Position numbers and translations under genes: made by a program | DNA from: Acidocella aromatica | GTDB taxonomy: Bacteria > Pseudomonadota > Alphaproteobacteria > Acetobacterales > Acetobacteraceae | DNA: 64,000 nt | Direction of reading: 5' to 3' | Assembly: GCF_014201825.1 (NCBI RefSeq) | Contig: NZ_JACHFJ010000003.1 | Span: 124,001 to 188,000 of the forward strand | Notes under the pieces: model-generated | Told to the model about the DNA's origin: nothing | The model's database searches: none | Seen by the model: the letters and a program-made list of their open reading frames with translations, nothing else | Shown here: positions 37,942-46,281 of the stretch, one piece after another | How the letters are laid out: every line of letters begins with the position of its first letter | How positions within the stretch are numbered: position 1 is the first letter of the stretch

Positions 37942-37975
37942 AAAAGGGCAAACCCGCCGGGGTTTGCCCTTTTTT
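37942..37975. terminator. Bidirectional terminator ending the ribosomal block
   Basis: AAAAGGGCAAACCC (37942-37955), loop GCCG, GGGTTTGCCCTTTT (37960-37973) form a 14-bp stem with T-run to 37975. The A-run on the left makes it work for the minus strand as well, where the small gene ending at 37977 stops. Confidence 0.92.
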
Positions 37976-37976
37976 A

Positions 37977-38183
37977 TTAGCTGAGCGGCTCGTGTGCCTT
38001 GTCGAGCAGCCGGGCGAAGAAGCCCTTCTTCTTCGGCGGCTTGGGGGCGGCTTGCTTGGCTTCTTCCTCGGCCTTTTTGGCCTTGCTCTTCATCCAGTCT
38101 TCCAGCGACAACCCAGCCTTGGCCGCACGCTGCTGTTCATAAGCGAGCTGTCCCTTGCTCAGCGTCTTCGTGTAGTCAGTCAT
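37977..38183 (-). CDS. Small charged hypothetical protein
   Basis: From ATG 38183 this is a 68-residue protein, MTDYTKTLSKGQLAYEQQRA onward. The middle is rich in Lys, Glu and Ala (about 35-55), and the C-terminus is basic with FFARLLDKAHEPL. No known domain was recognised, and no signal peptide or membrane segment is visible. GGAG six bases before the ATG, good codon use and a shared terminator support a real gene. The frame is open far upstream over the permease gene, but that part is a shadow. Function unknown; the composition suggests nucleic-acid or ribosome contact, which is only a guess. Confidence 0.7.
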   Translation of the reverse strand: MTDYTKTLSKGQLAYEQQRAAKAGLSLEDWMKSKAKKAEEEAKQAAPKPPKKKGFFARLLDKAHEPLS

Positions 38184-38230
38184 ATTGGTCTCCAGTCGTC
38201 GTCCTTGCGTCGCAGAGTCCGGGGCAGATT

Positions 38231-38995
38231 TCAAGCGCCGTCGCGTCGGCGCAGCAGGGCGGCTTCCAACCAGCCGAGTGCGGCGTAGATGACGATGCCC
38301 GACAGCCCCAGCAGCACCAGTGCCGCGAACATGCGCGGGATCTCCAGCCGGTAGCTGGCCTCGATGATACGGTATGCCAGCCCCGAGGCGAAACCGCCTG
38401 ATCCCGCCACGAATTCCGCCACCACCGCCCCCACCAGCGCCAAGGTGCCGGAAACGCGCAACCCGGTGAGGAAGCTGGGCAAGGCGGCGGGCAGGCTGAG
38501 CAGAGTGAGCGTCTGCCACCGAGTCGCGCCGTTCAGCCGGAACAAGTCGCGCAGTTCTGGCGGCGTGCTGGCCAGCCCGGCGGCGGTGTTGGAGAGAATC
38601 GGGAAGAACGCCATGATTACGGCGCAGACCACCAGCGCCAGAAACGGCTGGTTGACCCAGATGATGATGAACGGCGCGATGGCGACGATGGGCGTGACCT
38701 GCAAAATCACGGCCCAGGGCTGGATGGCCGCGCGGAACAGCGGGCTGGCCGCCATGGCCACGGCCAGCGCCACGCCGATGGCCGTGGCCGCGACCAGCGC
38801 CACGAAGGTCACGCTTAACGTGGACAGCAATGCCTGGTTCAGCACTTGGTGGCCGTCCAGGTAAGCCTGCACGATGGCGATCGGTCCCGGCAGGACGTAA
38901 GAGGGCACATCCAGCGCCCAGACCAGCCCTTGCCACGCCCCAAGGGCGATCAGCCCGAACACGTAGGGAGCGAGGCGTTCGACGCTCTTACTCAT
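38231..38995 (-). CDS. ABC importer permease, NMT1/THI5-type system
   Basis: This 254-residue protein has about six hydrophobic segments and the family loop (about residues 155-185, PPELRDLFRLNGATRWQTL) that contacts the ATPase, typical of the SsuC/TauC/ThiX permease family. It is last in a three-gene minus operon and overlaps the ATPase gene by eight bases. The substrate is judged from the binding protein: a small organic molecule such as a pyrimidine, nitrate- or sulfonate-like compound. It cannot be decided from sequence. Confidence 0.88.
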   Translation of the reverse strand: MSKSVERLAPYVFGLIALGAWQGLVWALDVPSYVLPGPIAIVQAYLDGHQVLNQALLSTLSVTFVALVAATAIGVALAVAMAASPLFRAAIQPWAVILQVTPIVAIAPFIIIWVNQPFLALVVCAVIMAFFPILSNTAAGLASTPPELRDLFRLNGATRWQTLTLLSLPAALPSFLTGLRVSGTLALVGAVVAEFVAGSGGFASGLAYRIIEASYRLEIPRMFAALVLLGLSGIVIYAALGWLEAALLRRRDGA

Positions 38996-39728
38996 GCCCG
39001 GGCATCACGCGTTGGAAGGTTTCGGTGATCTCGGCGACGAGCTGCGTGTAGGCGGCGCTGGTGCGGCGGTGCGCCCCCTCGGGGAGGTTGGGGCGCAGCT
39101 CCGCCGCGATTCGCCCTGGCCGTGGCGAGAGCACCAGAATGCGGCTGGCCAGATAAGCGGCCTCGTAGATGGAATGGGTAACGAACACAATGGTCTTGCC
39201 GCTGCGCCGCCATAGCGCGTGCAGATCGTCTTGCAGCCTGTGGCGGGTGAATTCATCCAGTGCCGCGAAGGGCTCGTCCATCAGCAGCAGCATCGGGTCG
39301 GAGACCAAAGCCCGGGCGATGGACACGCGCATCCTCATCCCGCCCGAAAGCCCGCGCGGCTTGGCCTTGGTGAACTCCGCCAGACCCACCTGCGCCAGGG
39401 CGGCGGCAACCAGCGGCGCGGCTTCGGCATGCTTGTGCCCGCGCAGGCGCAGCGGCAGGTACACGTTCTCCTCGGCGCTGGCCCAGGGCAGTAGCGTCGC
39501 GTCTTGGAACACGAAGCCGATATCGCCGGGACCGGGGCGATGTTCCCACCCGATCTCTCCGGCACTTGGTTCCTCCAGCCCCGCCAGCAGTCGCAGCAGC
39601 GTGGATTTGCCGCACCCGGATGGCCCCAGCAGCGCCACGAACTCGCCGGGCGCGATCTCGGCGGTGATACCGTCTAGCGCGATGGTGGCGTTCGGGTAGG
39701 TCTTGGCGACCGAACGGAGGGAAAACAT
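38988..39728 (-). CDS. ABC importer ATP-binding protein, NMT1/THI5-type system
   Basis: This 246-residue ATPase has Walker A GPSGCGKS (35-42), the Q-loop FVFQDATLLPWASA, signature LSGGMRMRVSIARAL, Walker B LLLMDEPFAALDE, and the switch His in VTHSIYEA. These are the marks of the SsuB/TauB/ThiZ class. It drives uptake through the permease encoded downstream. Its start overlaps the binding-protein stop by one base (TAATG). Confidence 0.92.
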   Translation of the reverse strand: MFSLRSVAKTYPNATIALDGITAEIAPGEFVALLGPSGCGKSTLLRLLAGLEEPSAGEIGWEHRPGPGDIGFVFQDATLLPWASAEENVYLPLRLRGHKHAEAAPLVAAALAQVGLAEFTKAKPRGLSGGMRMRVSIARALVSDPMLLLMDEPFAALDEFTRHRLQDDLHALWRRSGKTIVFVTHSIYEAAYLASRILVLSPRPGRIAAELRPNLPEGAHRRTSAAYTQLVAEITETFQRVMPGHE

Positions 39729-40717
39729 TATTTCTGCACGCCAAACCCATGATCGACGAATTGCAGCGTGTAGCCCGCCTTGTAGTCCATGGATTTGTCG
39801 TACAGCCCGGCCTCGGCCATCTGGTTGAAGAAGCTGGCCCAGCGCGCATCGGTCATGGCGTAGATGCCAAGCCGCTTGGTGTCGCCCGAATCGACGATGC
39901 CGCGCGCCTTGAGCTGTTCATAGCCGAATCGCATCAGCCCGTCGGTCATGTCCGGGTTGGCGGCTTTTATGGCGGCAAAAGCAGGGGCTGGGTTGCTGTA
40001 GAGGAATGAATACCAGCCTTCGGTGGAAGCCTCGATGAAGCGTTTCACCAGATCCGGGTTGCCATCCACCAGCTTTCGGCTGGTGGCGATCAGGCTGGCA
40101 TAGCCGTCGAACCCGGCATCGGGCAGGGCCAGCACCACGGGCCATTGCCCGGTCTGCTGATGCACCAGATAGGGCTCGGAGGTGACGTAAGCCTCCTGCA
40201 CGTCCTGCGGATTGGTGAAGAACGGGGTGAGCGAGAAGCCGTAAGGGCGGAGCTGATCGTCGCTATAGCCGTATTTGGCCTTGAGAAAGATCCACCAGCT
40301 GGCCCGCGTATCGGTGCTTACCGCGATGGGCATGCCCTTGAGGCTGGCAAAACTGTCATTGCCCTGGCCGGGATGCGCGATCAGCGCGTCCGGGTCCTTC
40401 TGGAACCCCGCGGCGACGGCGACAAAGGGGATGTTCTCCTGCGCGAAGTTGAGGGCGAGGAAGGCGTTGGAGGTGATGTCGAAGGTCAGCCGCCCGGCGA
40501 TGAGCAACTGCGCGTTGTTCACCTGCGGTCCGCCCTGGACGATGTGCACATCCAGCCCGTATTTCTGATAGATGCCCGTGGCCAGCGCTTGATAGTAGCC
40601 GCCATATTCGGGCTCGGCCACCCAATCCAGCCCGAAGCTCACCGTATCGGCGGCGTGTGCGGTGGGGGCGAGGAGGGCGGCAAGGGCGGCGCCAAGCCAG
40701 CGGACCGGTCGGAACAT
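39728..40717 (-). CDS. Periplasmic substrate-binding protein, NMT1/THI5 family
   Basis: This 329-residue protein has a clear signal peptide ending near AHA (residues about 1-22). The NMT1/THI5-like start FGLDWVAEPEYGGYYQALA follows. Such proteins bind pyrimidine precursors, riboflavin, nitrate or sulfonates, among others. No thiamine or flavin riboswitch was recognised in the leader (40718-40822), so the ligand stays open. It is the first gene of the operon. A reducing-end motif or metal site was not seen. The divergent gene is a DUF1491 protein. Confidence 0.85.
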   Translation of the reverse strand: MFRPVRWLGAALAALLAPTAHAADTVSFGLDWVAEPEYGGYYQALATGIYQKYGLDVHIVQGGPQVNNAQLLIAGRLTFDITSNAFLALNFAQENIPFVAVAAGFQKDPDALIAHPGQGNDSFASLKGMPIAVSTDTRASWWIFLKAKYGYSDDQLRPYGFSLTPFFTNPQDVQEAYVTSEPYLVHQQTGQWPVVLALPDAGFDGYASLIATSRKLVDGNPDLVKRFIEASTEGWYSFLYSNPAPAFAAIKAANPDMTDGLMRFGYEQLKARGIVDSGDTKRLGIYAMTDARWASFFNQMAEAGLYDKSMDYKAGYTLQFVDHGFGVQK

Positions 40718-40822
40718 TGCGGAGTCTCCCTACAGACTTGAGCAAACGAGTGGTTGCACGCAGAGTGGACCGGACCGCGCAAGACCTGCGCGGGTATCCG
40801 TGAACGTATTGTAGGGATTAGC

Positions 40823-41158
40823 ATGGGTGAGCCGAGGATCAAGGCGGGAATTTGGGTCTCGGCGGCGCTCCGGCTGGGGATGGTGGACGGCAAGCCGGGC
40901 CTCGTGGTGCGCAAGGGCGATCCCGATGCCGGAGGTGTGCTGGTGGTGCTGCACGGGCGCACGGGCAACATCGTATTAACCCAGTTCCGCGACATGAATG
41001 GCGAACTGGCCTGGATGCGCGGCACTGGCCCCGAGCCGGTGAGCGAGGACGCCACCGACGCCTATGTGAAGAAGCAGGTTTCCTACGACCCCGACCTCTG
41101 GGTGATCGAGTTCGACGCCCCGGATTATCTGCCGCCGTTCGAGGGCAAATTAATCTAG
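40823..41158 (+). CDS. DUF1491 family protein
   Basis: From ATG 40823 this is a 111-residue protein with RIKAGIWVSAALRLG near the start, LVVRKGDPDAGGVLVVL in the middle and VIEFDAPDYLPPFEGKL at the end. These match my recollection of DUF1491, a short alphaproteobacterial family of unknown function. AGGGA lies five bases upstream. The frame continues upstream to 40754, but without a ribosome site. Its stop lies nine bases inside the convergent gene's 3' end. No function is proposed. Confidence 0.82.
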   Translation: MGEPRIKAGIWVSAALRLGMVDGKPGLVVRKGDPDAGGVLVVLHGRTGNIVLTQFRDMNGELAWMRGTGPEPVSEDATDAYVKKQVSYDPDLWVIEFDAPDYLPPFEGKLI

Positions 41159-41761
41159 GGTCCGCCGCATCGCCGCCGCCAGCGCCGGGCTCTCGGCTTC
41201 GGCACCCGCGATCACCCCCTCCCGGTCGGCCAGGGACTTGTTCTGGCTGAGCTTGGCCACGCCCTGCAATTTGGTGATGTGCAGCACCACGCCGACAATG
41301 CCCTTGAGATGCCCGGCGATGTAGTCAGGCGGGGCGTCGCTTACCGTCCAGGGGGTGGCGCGGGGAGACTCGAAGCGATCGGTGAGCCGGGAGACGATCT
41401 CCAGCAGCGCGGCCTGGTCCTCGACGATCTCCAGCCGCCCGGTGGCATGCACCGCCTGATAGTTCCAGGTCGGCACCACCTTTCCGGTCTCCGCCTTGGT
41501 TGGGTACCAGCTCGGGCTTACATAGCCATCCACCGCCGTGAAAATGGCCAGCGACTCGGCATGCGGATCAAATTCCCGCCAATGCTGGTTGGCCCGCGCC
41601 ATATGCCCCACCAGCTTGTCGGTGCCGTCCAATGAGAGCGGCAGATGCGTTGCCGCCAGCCCGGTGGCGGTGGGGGAGACCAGCACCGGCAGAGAGGCCG
41701 TGCGCATGATGGCGTGCAGCTCCTCGGGGCGGGTTTCGGCGAAGGCGGGCGGCACGTACAT
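41150..41761 (-). CDS. PaiB-like FMN-binding protein, possible negative regulator
   Basis: This 203-residue protein begins MYVPPAFAE and carries HLPLSL, GHMARANQHWRE, YVSPSWYPTK and VPTWNYQAVHATG. These are conserved in the PaiB/FMN-binding split-barrel family, named from a Bacillus protease-production regulator. FMN binding is expected. The regulatory role is only by family name. The 3' end overlaps the DUF1491 gene by nine bases in a convergent layout. The transaminase gene lies 12 bases upstream on the same strand. Confidence 0.88.
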   Translation of the reverse strand: MYVPPAFAETRPEELHAIMRTASLPVLVSPTATGLAATHLPLSLDGTDKLVGHMARANQHWREFDPHAESLAIFTAVDGYVSPSWYPTKAETGKVVPTWNYQAVHATGRLEIVEDQAALLEIVSRLTDRFESPRATPWTVSDAPPDYIAGHLKGIVGVVLHITKLQGVAKLSQNKSLADREGVIAGAEAESPALAAAMRRTLD

Positions 41762-41773
41762 TTTGCTCTCCTG

Positions 41774-42622
41774 TTACGTCAGGCGGCGTAAATAGAGTTC
41801 GAACAGCGCCGTGGCGGTGGCGCCGGGCCCGCCATTGCCGATGGGCTTGCCATCCAACCGCACCACGGGTTTCACGAAGGACGTGGCGCTGGTGAGGACA
41901 ATCTCCCGCGCCGCGCACAACTCGTCCAGCGAGACTTCCCGCTCCTCGAACTCGATCCCCTGGTGCTGAAGTGCCTCGACCAGCGCCGCGCGGGTGCAGC
42001 CGGGCAGGATATGCCGGTCCAGGTTACGGGTGAGCAGCGTGCCCTCGCGCGTGACAATCCAGACCGTACTCGCAGCACCCTCGGTCACATTGCCGTTGGT
42101 GTCGTACAGAATCGCCTCATACGCCCCGGCGCGCTTGGCCTCGGTGCGGGCCAGCACGTTGGGGAGCAGATTGGTGGATTTGATGTCGCAGCGTCCCCAG
42201 CGCTCATCCGGCAGGGTGATGGCCTCGGCCGTCCAGTCCGCGATGTCGGCCGGTGGCTCCGGCTTGCGCCTTGCCGTGATGACGAGGCTCGGGCGCGGGG
42301 CAGGCGAGGGGATGGGATGGTCCCGCCGGGCGACACCGCGCGTGACCTGCATATAGACGAGCCCGGTCTCGATCCGGTTGCGCCGCAGCACCTCGCCAAT
42401 GACGATCCGCAGCGCGGCGGCGGACATCGGGCGGGGTAGTTCGATCTCGCCCAGGCTGCGCGCCAGCCGTTGCAGGTGCAGCGCCTCGTCCACCAGCCGG
42501 CCGCGATACACGTACAGCACCTCATAGATGCCATCGCCGAACTGGTAGCCGCGATCCTCCACATTCACGCTGGCCTGATGCAGCGGCAGATACCGGCCGT
42601 TCACATAGGCGATGGCGGGCAT
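41774..42622 (-). CDS. dat: D-amino-acid transaminase (class IV aminotransferase)
   Basis: From ATG 42622 this is a 282-residue fold-type IV PLP enzyme. DRGYQFGDGIYEVLYVYRG at the N-terminus and Lys148 in CDIKSTNLLPNV, the PLP Schiff base, closely match D-alanine transaminases. EAILYDTNGNVTEGAASTVW adds the phosphate pocket. D-alanine or D-glutamate made here could feed peptidoglycan. A branched-chain role is less likely because of the RGY and DIKSTN segments. An upstream in-frame extension to 42724 lies within the next gene. It is 16 bases from the Wzt-like gene and could be cotranscribed. Confidence 0.87.
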   Translation of the reverse strand: MPAIAYVNGRYLPLHQASVNVEDRGYQFGDGIYEVLYVYRGRLVDEALHLQRLARSLGEIELPRPMSAAALRIVIGEVLRRNRIETGLVYMQVTRGVARRDHPIPSPAPRPSLVITARRKPEPPADIADWTAEAITLPDERWGRCDIKSTNLLPNVLARTEAKRAGAYEAILYDTNGNVTEGAASTVWIVTREGTLLTRNLDRHILPGCTRAALVEALQHQGIEFEEREVSLDELCAAREIVLTSATSFVKPVVRLDGKPIGNGGPGATATALFELYLRRLT

Positions 42623-42638
42623 GTGGCGTGTCCTTTCC

Positions 42639-43421
42639 TCAGGCGGTTTTCCCAGCGGTTTCCATGGCGTGGGTAAACTGGTCCGCCGGCAGATAGGCGG
42701 CGAGCACCTCCTCCGGCGTGCCATCGGCCTTTACCGTGCCGCCATCCAGCCAGATGAGCCGGTTGCACCATTGCAGCAGGATATCGGGCCGGTGCGAGGA
42801 CAGCACCAGGATTTCCGCGCCGCGCACCATGGTCTCCAGCCGCTGGCGGGCCTTGTCGAGAAAGCTGGCATCGCCCGCCAGGAGCCATTCATCCATCAGC
42901 AGGATTTGCGCCCGGATGGCCGTGGCCATGGCAAACCCAAGCCGCACCACCATGCCGGAGCTGTAGGTGCGCACCGGCAGGGCCAAAAACTGGTCGAGCC
43001 CGGCAAAGGCGGCGACATCCTCTTGCAGTTCGCGGATCCGCGCTTCGGAATAGCCGTTGAAGAGGGCGCGCAGGCGGATGTTCTCATTGCCGGTGAGGTC
43101 CGGGTTCATGCCCTGGCCGGGGTCGAGCAGGGCGGTCACCGCGCCCTCGATGGTGATGCTCCCGCCCACCGGCTCGTAAATGCCCGCCATTGTCCGCAGC
43201 AGCGTGGTCTTGCCAGCGCCGTTGGAGCCGATGAAGCCCAGCCGGTCGCCCGTGTTGAGCGTGAAGGAGACACCGCGCAGCGCCTCCACGGTCAGGCGGT
43301 GGCGGCTGTCCTCGCCCAGCCGGCCCGAGGCGGCGGCGAGCACGGTCTTCTTCAGGCTGCGGCTCTCCGCGTGGTAGAGCGGAAAGGACACCGAGACATC
43401 GTTAACGATCAGCTGGGTCAT
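42639..43421 (-). CDS. Polysaccharide ABC exporter ATPase (Wzt/KpsT type)
   Basis: This 260-residue ATPase has Walker A GSNGAGKTT (66-74), the YSSGMVVRLGFA signature in which SSGM replaces LSGGQ as in capsule and O-antigen exporters, Walker B LLMDEWLLAGD, and a switch His in SSHRPD. Membranes of this class export lipid-linked polysaccharide. The C-terminal carbohydrate-binding domain of long Wzt proteins is absent, so it is the short KpsT-like form, which does not read the chain end. The permease gene lies three bases upstream. Confidence 0.9.
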   Translation of the reverse strand: MTQLIVNDVSVSFPLYHAESRSLKKTVLAAASGRLGEDSRHRLTVEALRGVSFTLNTGDRLGFIGSNGAGKTTLLRTMAGIYEPVGGSITIEGAVTALLDPGQGMNPDLTGNENIRLRALFNGYSEARIRELQEDVAAFAGLDQFLALPVRTYSSGMVVRLGFAMATAIRAQILLMDEWLLAGDASFLDKARQRLETMVRGAEILVLSSHRPDILLQWCNRLIWLDGGTVKADGTPEEVLAAYLPADQFTHAMETAGKTA

Positions 43422-43424
43422 GGC

Positions 43425-44363
43425 TTACAACCAATAGGGCAGGCGCGGCCGCGCGCGCGTGAAGACAAGGCCCGTGACCAGGAAGAGGCCCAGCGAATAG
43501 ATCACGGCCAGATGCCATGCGCCAGGATTGAGCGGCTGGCCGAGCAGCGGGCCGCGGATGATCTCCAGCAGCGCGTAGAACGGGTTGAGTTCGACGAACG
43601 CCTTGGCCAGTCCCCGATGCGCCAGCATCGCCGGGTTCCACATGATGGGCGTGACGTAGAAGGCGATCTGCATGATGCTGGCGATGATGGGCGGAATGTC
43701 CCGGAATCGCGCGCCGAACAGCCCCAGCAGCAGGCTCGCGGCAAAGCCGTCGGCCAGCCAGAGCAGGAAGCCGGGCAGCAGGGTAAAGCTATCCAGCCCT
43801 GGCCTGGTGCCGAACAGCGCGAACACCACCGCGATGACGACGACATTATGCCCCAGCACCAGCATGTTGCGCATCACCACCCGTGCGGCATGCACGGAAT
43901 GGGGCATGCGCATGGAGCGGATCATGGCATCGGCCTGGGTGAAGCAGGTGGTGGCATCCGAGGCGACGGTGCTGATGAAGGTCCACAGCACCAGCGAGAT
44001 GGTGAGGAACGGCAGGTAATCCCCGACATCCTGGTGGAACAGCCGCGCATAGAGCACGCCGATGGCCCCGACCATGATGGCGGTGGAGAGGGTTAGCCAA
44101 AGCGGCCCGAGCAGGGAGCCGCGATAGCGCAGGCGGATGTCGAACAGGCTGAGCGTCCACACCAGCGGCCAGAGCCGGGCGGTATCCGCAATGTCGGCCA
44201 GGGCCAGGCGCAGGCGTTCGCGCCAGCTATGCGAGGCGGCGATGACGAGCCGCTTTGCCGGCGGCGCGTCCGGTGGCGGCGAGCCGGGTCCGGCCGTATC
44301 CTGGCCAGGCGCAATCATGTGCATAGGCTGGCGATAGCGGAACGGTGGGGCGGCATCAACCAT
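43425..44363 (-). CDS. Polysaccharide ABC exporter permease (Wzm/KpsM type)
   Basis: This 312-residue protein has a Pro-rich cytoplasmic N-terminus (about 1-55) and about six membrane segments. LFDIRLRYRGSLLGPLWLTLSTAIMVG opens the first, and ITPIMWNPAML-type and ELNPFYALLEIIRGPLLG blocks match ABC-2 polysaccharide permeases. With the downstream ATPase it should export a lipid-linked glycan. GAGG six bases before the ATG supports the start. Glycosyltransferases for the chain are not next to it; two lie near 49-51 kb. Confidence 0.9.
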   Translation of the reverse strand: MVDAAPPFRYRQPMHMIAPGQDTAGPGSPPPDAPPAKRLVIAASHSWRERLRLALADIADTARLWPLVWTLSLFDIRLRYRGSLLGPLWLTLSTAIMVGAIGVLYARLFHQDVGDYLPFLTISLVLWTFISTVASDATTCFTQADAMIRSMRMPHSVHAARVVMRNMLVLGHNVVVIAVVFALFGTRPGLDSFTLLPGFLLWLADGFAASLLLGLFGARFRDIPPIIASIMQIAFYVTPIMWNPAMLAHRGLAKAFVELNPFYALLEIIRGPLLGQPLNPGAWHLAVIYSLGLFLVTGLVFTRARPRLPYWL

Positions 44364-44378
44364 GCGCCGCCTCGGGGC

Positions 44379-44747
44379 TCAGATCGGGTTGATGGAGACG
44401 CCGTCCGGCGTCTTGGTGACAGTCACCCTCTGCCCGGCGGAGAGCGGCGGGTCCACGGCCTCGGGCACGGATTTCACCGAGCCGTCCTGCATCCTGATCA
44501 CCACTTCCGTGCCTGGCCCGGCATTGGCGGGCATCGGCTGGCCGAGGATGGACATGATGCGGCCAAGCGAGGCTTGGGATTGCCCTGGCTCGGCATGGCG
44601 CACGGCGGCCACGGTGCCTGTGGGCAGGCTGGGCGCCGCGCCGGTGCTGGCTTGCGGGGAAGAGGGCGCGCAGGCGCTCAATCCGCCAAACACCAGCAGC
44701 ATGGCCGGAGCGGAGCGCAGCAGGGAGGTTTTGCAAGAACGCCGCAT
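44379..44747 (-). CDS. Small lipoprotein
   Basis: This 122-residue protein has a signal sequence ending in the lipobox LSAC near residue 26, so it should be lipidated and anchored. The mature part is Ser/Ala/Pro-rich, and its end (VVIRMQDGSVKSVPEAVDPPLSAGQRVTVTKT) resembles the C-terminal domain of SlyB/YcfJ-type outer-membrane lipoproteins, without the glycine zipper. It lies 15 bases upstream of the Wzm gene on the same strand, so it may join that operon. Function unknown. Confidence 0.75.
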   Translation of the reverse strand: MRRSCKTSLLRSAPAMLLVFGGLSACAPSSPQASTGAAPSLPTGTVAAVRHAEPGQSQASLGRIMSILGQPMPANAGPGTEVVIRMQDGSVKSVPEAVDPPLSAGQRVTVTKTPDGVSINPI

Positions 44748-44910
44748 GGCTGCAGAGCTAACACGATTGTGCTTTCGCCGGTAGCGCCGTGGCTCAAGAT
44801 TTTATTGCCGAAACTTGTGTGGTGGTCTAATGGCTTACAGTGCCTTGTTTAAGCCGTCATTGAACATGATGCTGCAAAAATATGGCGTGAATTGCTGGAG
44901 GCTTCTGATC

Positions 44911-46230
44911 GTGGTCAATGGCTCTAAAGTGCGGCCGGGGCGTTTGCGTGGCTCTCGTGCCGGCTTCAAGGTCAAGCTGTCGCTGGGCTGCGCGGGGTTC
45001 GCCGTACTCACCGCCTGCGCTGGCGGCCCGCGTACCGCCGAGAACTCCAATTATTACCTTTCCCATGCCCAGCACGACTACAATCCGCCCGGCCCGCCGA
45101 GCGATCCATGGGGGCCCTATATCCAGGAGGCCTCGGCGCGGTTTGACGTGCCGGCGATGTGGATCCGCCAGGTGATGCGCGTGGAATCCGGCGGGCATGA
45201 GTATATTGGCGGCCAGCTTGTGGTCTCCGCCGCGGGGGCCATGGGGCTGATGCAGCTTGAGCCCGAAACTTATCAGGAGATGGCCTCGCAGTACGGGCTG
45301 GGGAATGACCCGTTCAACCCGTACGACAACATCATGGCGGGCACGGCCTATATCCACGCCATGTATCAGGTCTATGGCTCGCCTGGCTTTCTGGCCGCGT
45401 ATAACGCCGGGCCGGGGCGGCTGAACTCCTACATGAACTACAGCCGGCCCCTGCCGGACGAGACCAAGAATTACGTGGCGATGATCGCGCCGCGCATCCA
45501 GGGCTATTACCCGGCGCATCGCTCCGTGGCCGACCAGCTGGCCTTGAACACCGAGCCGATGAGCCAGGCGCCCGGCCTGCTGCCGCCGGGCTTCGTGCCG
45601 AATGCCTCTTACGGGCTGCCCGCCAATACGGGTGACAATACGGGGGCGCAGGTGCAGGTGGCGTCCATCGCTCCTGTGCAGACGCCTTCCGTTACCCAGG
45701 CGGTGCAGAGTTCGGAGATTGCCCCCGTGGCGCAGAACACTGCCGTCGCCGAAGTGCAGGAAGCGCCGGTGCCGCCTCCGCCCCCGCCGCCTTCACGTCC
45801 GGCCGTGCCGGCGTATCAGAGCTCGCTCTCGGCTTCGGCCTTGGCGATGTCCCTGCCGCCTCCGCCGCCCTCACCGGCGCGGACGCAGCCGCAGCCCCGT
45901 TTCGCGCTGGTGCCGTCCGCCATGGCCGATACCCCGTCGCGCACCATGCAGGCTTCCGCGATGCCGCCTTCGGGCAGCCGCCATTGGGCCATCCAGGTCG
46001 GTGCTTATTCCAACGCGTCCAACGCCCGCGCGGCGCTCGGTATGGCGGAACTCTCCGCTGTGTCGCAGCTGGTGAATGGGCAGGCGATGGTGCAGTCCAT
46101 CCACAGGGATGGCAAGACCACCTATCGCGCGCGCATCGTGGGGCTGCCGCATGAGGACGCGGTGAACGCCTGCAACCGCCTCTCTGGCGGGCCGACCGGA
46201 TGCGTGATCATCTCGCCGGACGAGTCGTAA
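44911..46230 (+). CDS. Lytic transglycosylase lipoprotein with C-terminal SPOR domain
   Basis: From GTG 44911 this is a 439-residue protein with a signal sequence and probable lipobox LTAC near residue 30. The SLT (goose-lysozyme-like) catalytic domain includes RVESGGHEYIGG with its catalytic Glu, and AAGAMGLMQLEPETY and AAYNAGPGRL. A long Pro/Ala-rich linker follows, then a SPOR domain (about 365-439, IQVGAYSNASNARAAL) that binds denuded glycan. It should cut peptidoglycan at division or remodelling sites. TGGAGG (44895-44901) lies nine bases before GTG 44911. The frame opens earlier at 44815 and 44830, without a ribosome site. TTGCCG/TAATGG at 44805-44833 is a possible promoter. Confidence 0.85.
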   Translation: MVNGSKVRPGRLRGSRAGFKVKLSLGCAGFAVLTACAGGPRTAENSNYYLSHAQHDYNPPGPPSDPWGPYIQEASARFDVPAMWIRQVMRVESGGHEYIGGQLVVSAAGAMGLMQLEPETYQEMASQYGLGNDPFNPYDNIMAGTAYIHAMYQVYGSPGFLAAYNAGPGRLNSYMNYSRPLPDETKNYVAMIAPRIQGYYPAHRSVADQLALNTEPMSQAPGLLPPGFVPNASYGLPANTGDNTGAQVQVASIAPVQTPSVTQAVQSSEIAPVAQNTAVAEVQEAPVPPPPPPPSRPAVPAYQSSLSASALAMSLPPPPPSPARTQPQPRFALVPSAMADTPSRTMQASAMPPSGSRHWAIQVGAYSNASNARAALGMAELSAVSQLVNGQAMVQSIHRDGKTTYRARIVGLPHEDAVNACNRLSGGPTGCVIISPDES

Positions 46231-46240
46231 AGTTTTAAAA

Positions 46241-46277
46241 GTTTTTGGGGTGCCGCCCTTTTTTCAAAAAGGGCGGC
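46241..46277. terminator. Terminator, copy 2 of the repeated intergenic element
   Basis: GTTTTTGGGGT precedes a perfect stem: GCCGCCCTTTTT (46252-46263), loop TC, AAAAAGGGCGGC (46266-46277). The A and T runs make it function for both strands, ending the transglycosylase gene and the convergent aroKB gene. It matches copies at about 6955 and 56701. Confidence 0.82.
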
Positions 46278-46281
46278 GTTG

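Noticed and set aside
37977-38936. A 319-residue minus-strand protein joining the small charged protein to upstream sequence
   Set aside because: The upstream two thirds lie antiframe over the ABC permease gene and are Arg/Ala/Gly-rich. Only the last 68 residues, with their own ribosome site, look real.
40718-40822. TPP or FMN riboswitch in front of the NMT1/THI5-type operon
   Set aside because: The conserved CTGAGA/ACC core of TPP elements and the FMN-element blocks were not found in this short leader.
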